The translations under genes and the position numbers were made by a program. Below the pieces are notes generated by a model. It was given only the letters and a program-made list of their open reading frames with translations, ran no database searches and was not told the origin of the DNA. Below are positions 4,846-8,014 of a stretch of DNA of 8,014 nt, in pieces. Origin of the DNA: Bryobacterales bacterium (GTDB taxonomy: Bacteria > Acidobacteriota > Terriglobia > Bryobacterales > Bryobacteraceae); the NCBI GenBank assembly GCA_003164075.1, contig PLRZ01000238.1:7938-15951 (forward strand), written 5' to 3'. Each line of letters begins with the position of its first letter. Position 1 is the stretch's first letter.

Positions 4846-4875
4846 ATGACTCGGCCCCCCGAAAACGGATACCAT
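4846..4875 (+). promoter_or_regulatory. Weak promoter candidate for the RNase J gene
   Basis: ATGACT (4846-4851), an 18-bp spacer and TACCAT (4870-4875) lie after the terminator and would start transcription near 4882, about 10 nt before the ATG. If this promoter is real, RNase J expression does not depend on readthrough of the terminator. The match is modest, so this is a low-confidence call. Confidence 0.3.
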
Positions 4876-4891
4876 CAATTGAGACGACTGA

Positions 4892-6559
4892 ATGACAGAT
4901 CAGAAGTTACAGGTAATCCCCTTAGGCGGACTGGGCGAGTTCGGCATGAACATGACCGCCATCCGCTACGCCGACGACATCATTGTAGTGGACTCCGGCA
5001 TGATGTTCCCCGATGCCGAACTCCTGGGCGTGGACCTCGTCATGCCCGACCTCACCTACCTCAAAGAGAACCAACAACACGTTCGCGCCCTCATCCTCAC
5101 CCACGGCCATGAGGACCACATCGGCGCAGTCCCCTACTTCCTCAGCGATATCGACGTCCCGGTCTACGGCACCGCCTTCACCCTGGCCCTAGTGGAGCGC
5201 CGCATGGAAGAATACGCCCTCGAAGAAGAGCCCCGGCTGAACAAGATCAAGCCCAAGCAGATCATCCAGATCGGCCCCTTCAAAATCGAGTTCATCCACG
5301 TCACCCATTCCATCGTAAGTTCGGTGGCCCTGGCCATCACCACGCCGCTCGGAGTCATCATCCACACCGGCGATTTCAAGGTGGATCCCACCCCCACCGA
5401 TAATGAACTCTTCGACCTGCACACCCTGGCCGATTACGGCAAACGCGGCGTGCTCCTGCTGCTCTCCGATTCCACCAACTCCGACCGCCCCGGCTACACC
5501 GAATCGGAGCGCGCCGTGCGGCCCCGCATGGAAGACGTCTTCAATCGCGCCGATGGCCGCGTGATCGTCTCCTGCTTCAGTTCGTCCATCCACCGCATCC
5601 AGTTGGTGCTCGACCTGGCGCAGGAATGCGGACGCCGCGTGGCCGTCATCGGGCGCAGCATGGTGTCGGTTACAGAGATCGCCCACTCGCTCGGACTGCT
5701 GGAGATTCCCGACGGCATTCTCCTGCGGCCGCAGGACGCCATGGGCCTGGCCCCCGATAAAGTCGCGTTCCTCATATCGGGTACCCAGGGCGAACCCATG
5801 TCGGCGCTGTCGCGCGTGGCGGTGGACAACCACAAGCACGTCTCCGTGGAAAAGGGCGACACCGTGGTGCTCAGTTCGCGCATCATTCCGGGCAACGAAA
5901 AAGCTATCTTCCGGATGATCGACCACATGGCCCGCCACGGGGCCGACGTTCTCTATGGCTCCATGAATCCGCCGCTCCACGTCTCCGGCCACGGCAGCGT
6001 GGAAGAGATGAAACTGGTGCTCAACCTGGCGCGGCCGCGCTATTTCATGCCCATCCACGGCGAGTTCCGCCAGCTTTCCAAACACGCCCGCCTGGCCGAG
6101 CATCTGCGCTTCGCGGGCATGGAAGAGAGCTTCGTCATGGAGTCCGGCGAGGTGCTGGAGATCGATCACCACGGGGCGCGCAAGGCCGGCACGGTGCCGG
6201 TGGGCCACGTGTGCATCGATTCCGGCTCGGTGGATGACGTGGTACAGGATATCGTGATTCGCGACCGGCGCCATCTTTCCGAAGACGGCATCGTGCTGCC
6301 CATCGTGGCCATCAATCGCAATACCGGCCGCATCGAGAGTCTGCCGGAGATCGTCAGCCGCGGCTTCAACGCCGGAGACGGCGCCGAGTTTATCGAGAAG
6401 GCCCGCCAATTGGTGGCCAAGACCTTGGAGAGTTCGAATCAGGAGGAGAAGACCGATTGGGGCGTGATGAAGGAGAAAATCCGCGCGGACCTGAAGCGCT
6501 ACATCGTGAAGGAGACGCAGCGGCGGCCGCTGATCATGCCGGTGATTCTGGAAGTGTAG
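4892..6559 (+). CDS. rnj: Ribonuclease J
   Basis: This 555-residue protein has the full length of RNase J1/J2. It is a cytoplasmic 5'-3' exonuclease and endonuclease for mRNA turnover and RNA maturation, working on 5'-monophosphorylated ends with two Zn ions. The metallo-beta-lactamase motifs are complete: HGHEDH (H71, H73, D75, H76), H139 in VTHS, D161 in HTGDFK, and H389 in MPIHGEF. The beta-CASP segment holds LSDSTNSDRPG (191-201), SCFSSSIHRIQ (228-237) and SGTQGEPMSALSR (296-308). HVSGHGS (363-369) is the 5'-phosphate/RNA-binding loop. The C-terminal domain begins around residue 450 and ends MPVILEV. The ATG is the first in-frame start giving the canonical QVIPLGGLGEFGMN beginning; its ribosome site (GAGACGA region) is weak. 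A structured, terminated RNA lies just upstream, and a GlcD-like gene overlaps the 3' end. Confidence 0.96.
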   Translation: MTDQKLQVIPLGGLGEFGMNMTAIRYADDIIVVDSGMMFPDAELLGVDLVMPDLTYLKENQQHVRALILTHGHEDHIGAVPYFLSDIDVPVYGTAFTLALVERRMEEYALEEEPRLNKIKPKQIIQIGPFKIEFIHVTHSIVSSVALAITTPLGVIIHTGDFKVDPTPTDNELFDLHTLADYGKRGVLLLLSDSTNSDRPGYTESERAVRPRMEDVFNRADGRVIVSCFSSSIHRIQLVLDLAQECGRRVAVIGRSMVSVTEIAHSLGLLEIPDGILLRPQDAMGLAPDKVAFLISGTQGEPMSALSRVAVDNHKHVSVEKGDTVVLSSRIIPGNEKAIFRMIDHMARHGADVLYGSMNPPLHVSGHGSVEEMKLVLNLARPRYFMPIHGEFRQLSKHARLAEHLRFAGMEESFVMESGEVLEIDHHGARKAGTVPVGHVCIDSGSVDDVVQDIVIRDRRHLSEDGIVLPIVAINRNTGRIESLPEIVSRGFNAGDGAEFIEKARQLVAKTLESSNQEEKTDWGVMKEKIRADLKRYIVKETQRRPLIMPVILEV

Positions 6560-7905
6560 CGGCGCGATACCTGGAGGATGCTTCGGGCTTCCGCGGGCAT
6601 GCCGCGCGCCTTCTGCTTCCGGTGGATGAAGCCGCCGTGGTGGCGGCGCTCGGGGAAGCTTCCGCGGCCGGCGTACCGGTCACCATCGCGGCCGGGGGCA
6701 CGGGCATTACCGGCGGCGGTGTTCCTTTGGGAGGCTGGGTCCTCTCCGTCGAAAAGCTCACTCGCCTGGAGATTCATCCCGGGTACGCCATCGCCGGCGC
6801 CGGGGTGCCGCTCCGCGATCTGCAAGCCGCCGCGCAACGCGGTGGTCAATTCTATCCGCCCGACCCCACCGAGAACTCGGCCTTCCTGGGCGGCACTATC
6901 TCCACCAACGCCAGCGGGTCGCGCAGTTTCCGCTTCGGCGCGACGCGCCGCTGGGTCCAAGCTCTGCACGTGGCGCTGGCCGATGGGCGCCTGCTGCGTC
7001 TGGCGCGCGGCGATGCCATCGATTTCGACCCCGGCACAATCCCTCTGCCCGCCGTCACCAAGAACACCGCCGGCTATCTCTTGCGGCCCGGCATGGACTG
7101 GATCGACCTGTTCGTGGGGTCGGAAGGCACCCTCGGGGTGGTGACGGAAGCGCGCGTGGGCCTGCTGCCCATGCCGCCCGCGGTGCTCGCCGGCGTGGTA
7201 TTCTTCGCCGCCGACAGCGCCGCGCTGGACGCCGTGGACCAGTGGCGTTCCACCGATGTCCGCATGCTGGAGTATCTCGACCATGCCTCGCTCGAACTGC
7301 TGCGCGCGCGCTTCCCGGAAATCCCCGCTGGCGCGCAGGCGGCCATCCTGTTCGACCAGGCGCTCACCTCGGAAGACGATCCCGAAGTGGACCGTTGGCT
7401 CGACCGCATGCAGGCGGCCGGAGCTTTCGAAGAGGAGTCGTGGTTCGCGCTATCGGCAGCCGACCGCGAGCGGTTCCGCCTCTTCCGCCACGCTTTACCG
7501 GAACTGGTGAACGACACCGTGCGCCGCTCCGGGGCGTTGAAAATGAATACGGATTACGCCGTTCCGCTGGCGCGCAATCGCGAGATGCTGGCATACTACC
7601 GCCGCCGTCTGGAGCGGGAATTCCCGGGCCGCTACGTGATCTTCGGCCACATTGGCGACGCGCACGTACACGTCAATATTTTCTCCGATCCGGCGAATCC
7701 CGGGCCGGCCGCGGACCTGCTGCGCGAATTCGCCGGCGAGGCCGTAGCGCTGGGCGGAACAGTGTCCGCCGAGCACGGACTCGGCAAGCGCAAGCGGCAC
7801 CTGCTCGAACTGCAATACCGCCCGGCCGACCTGGAAGCGATGCGCGCCGTGAAGCGGCGGCTCGATCCCGGCAACATTCTGGGACGCGGCACGCTGCTCG
7901 GGTAG
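6457..7905 (+). CDS. GlcD-like FAD-linked oxidase (glycolate/D-lactate oxidase family)
   Basis: The 482 residues from TTG 6457 include an N-terminal FAD-binding-4 domain, with ARYLEDASGFRGHA (36-49), VPVTIAAGGTGITGGGVPLGG (first 20 residues at 73-92), the FAD loop PPDPTEN (134-140), GGTISTNASGSRSFRFG (145-161), and VGSEGTLGVVTEARVGLLP (220-238). The FAD-oxidase C-terminal domain follows, with FGHIGDAHVHVN (396-407) and GGTVSAEHGLGKRK (433-446). The family oxidises 2-hydroxy acids (glycolate, D-lactate or similar), passing electrons to a partner subunit, cytochrome or quinone; no GlcE/GlcF genes are in view, so the substrate is open. Start choice: the oxidase homology begins by about nt 6562, just after the RNase J stop. 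The only standard in-frame start upstream is TTG 6457, with AGGAGGAG (6441-6448) 8 nt before it; this overlaps RNase J by 103 nt. A CTG at 6571 is the alternative. Confidence 0.88.
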   Translation: MGRDEGENPRGPEALHREGDAAAAADHAGDSGSVAARYLEDASGFRGHAARLLLPVDEAAVVAALGEASAAGVPVTIAAGGTGITGGGVPLGGWVLSVEKLTRLEIHPGYAIAGAGVPLRDLQAAAQRGGQFYPPDPTENSAFLGGTISTNASGSRSFRFGATRRWVQALHVALADGRLLRLARGDAIDFDPGTIPLPAVTKNTAGYLLRPGMDWIDLFVGSEGTLGVVTEARVGLLPMPPAVLAGVVFFAADSAALDAVDQWRSTDVRMLEYLDHASLELLRARFPEIPAGAQAAILFDQALTSEDDPEVDRWLDRMQAAGAFEEESWFALSAADRERFRLFRHALPELVNDTVRRSGALKMNTDYAVPLARNREMLAYYRRRLEREFPGRYVIFGHIGDAHVHVNIFSDPANPGPAADLLREFAGEAVALGGTVSAEHGLGKRKRHLLELQYRPADLEAMRAVKRRLDPGNILGRGTLLG

Positions 7906-8014
7906 CTTGGCGCAGGCGCCCTTGCTTACTCCCGCCCTTTGGGACCGGGCGCGCCTGACTTCAGAACTCCCGATGTCGCCCCGCAATTTCTCCCTGGCGG
8001 GGAAAATGGGCTGA
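7906..8014. other. Gene-free window end with small inverted repeats
   Basis: No reading frame is supportable. Inverted repeats present are GGCGC-ag-GCGCC (7909-7920 region), CGCCC/GGGCG around 7933-7951, and CCCCGC (7979-7984) / GCGGGG (7997-8002) with a 12-nt loop. None has a T-run, so termination of the rnj-glcD transcript here would have to be rho-dependent or lie beyond the window. Confidence 0.4.

Noticed and set aside
5189..6409. Long 406-codon open frame on the minus strand opposite the RNase J gene
   Set aside because: The protein is His/Gly/Val-rich with no family motif, as expected for the antisense of GC-rich coding DNA. The plus strand carries a complete RNase J with all catalytic residues.
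6578..7144. 188-codon plus-strand frame starting at an ATG right after GGAGG
   Set aside because: The GGAGG touches the ATG, leaving no spacing. The product is Arg/Pro/Ser-rich and out of frame with the clear FAD-oxidase domain that covers the same DNA.
7979..8002. CCCCGC/GCGGGG hairpin as terminator of the rnj-oxidase unit
   Set aside because: The loop is 12 nt and it is followed by AAAA rather than Ts on the plus strand, so there is no support for intrinsic termination.

Overview
This is a GC-rich chromosomal window. Its gene content points to an Acidobacteriota member, probably Bryobacterales/Solibacter-like: ribonuclease J, a DUF6599-type protein (a family I associate with Acidobacteria), and type II toxin-antitoxin (TA) modules beside a duplicated SNF2 helicase. 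The lineage is inferred from recalled family distributions, not from a search.

Left part (1-2900) is a disturbed accessory region. It opens with the 3' end of an SNF2-family helicase gene (1-903). A complete PIN-toxin/ribbon-helix-helix antitoxin pair (vapC/vapB-like) follows on the minus strand (1184-1860). Next comes a second, broken SNF2 copy (about 1929-2318) in which a relic of helicase motif Ia is joined directly to the last ~104 codons of the helicase. The two SNF2 3' ends form a 356-bp direct repeat (588-943 and 2003-2358) with no indel; 6 of 7 coding differences are silent. Then come a ParD antitoxin gene with a clear promoter and palindromic operator (2447-2768) and, overlapping it by 4 nt, a ParE toxin reading frame cut to 17 codons. 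The region thus holds one intact TA module, one orphan antitoxin with a dead toxin, and a dead helicase paralog.

Middle part (2900-4891) holds a single-domain PilZ (c-di-GMP receptor) protein and an exported, membrane-anchored DUF6599-like protein. A 385-bp gap follows, rich in potential RNA structure. It contains a good sigma70-type promoter (TTGACT-17-TAAGAT) and a textbook intrinsic terminator (13-bp stem, UUCG tetraloop, six Ts) about 113 nt downstream of the predicted start. This is either a small RNA gene or a terminated leader in front of the RNase J gene.

Right part (4892-7905) is an RNase J gene with all metallo-beta-lactamase catalytic motifs, followed by a GlcD-like FAD-linked oxidase. 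The only conventional start that keeps the oxidase N-terminus lies inside the RNase J gene (TTG after AGGAGGAG, 103-nt overlap), so the two are probably co-transcribed and translationally coupled. The last ~110 bp carry no gene. I saw no tRNA, rRNA, CRISPR array or complete insertion sequence.
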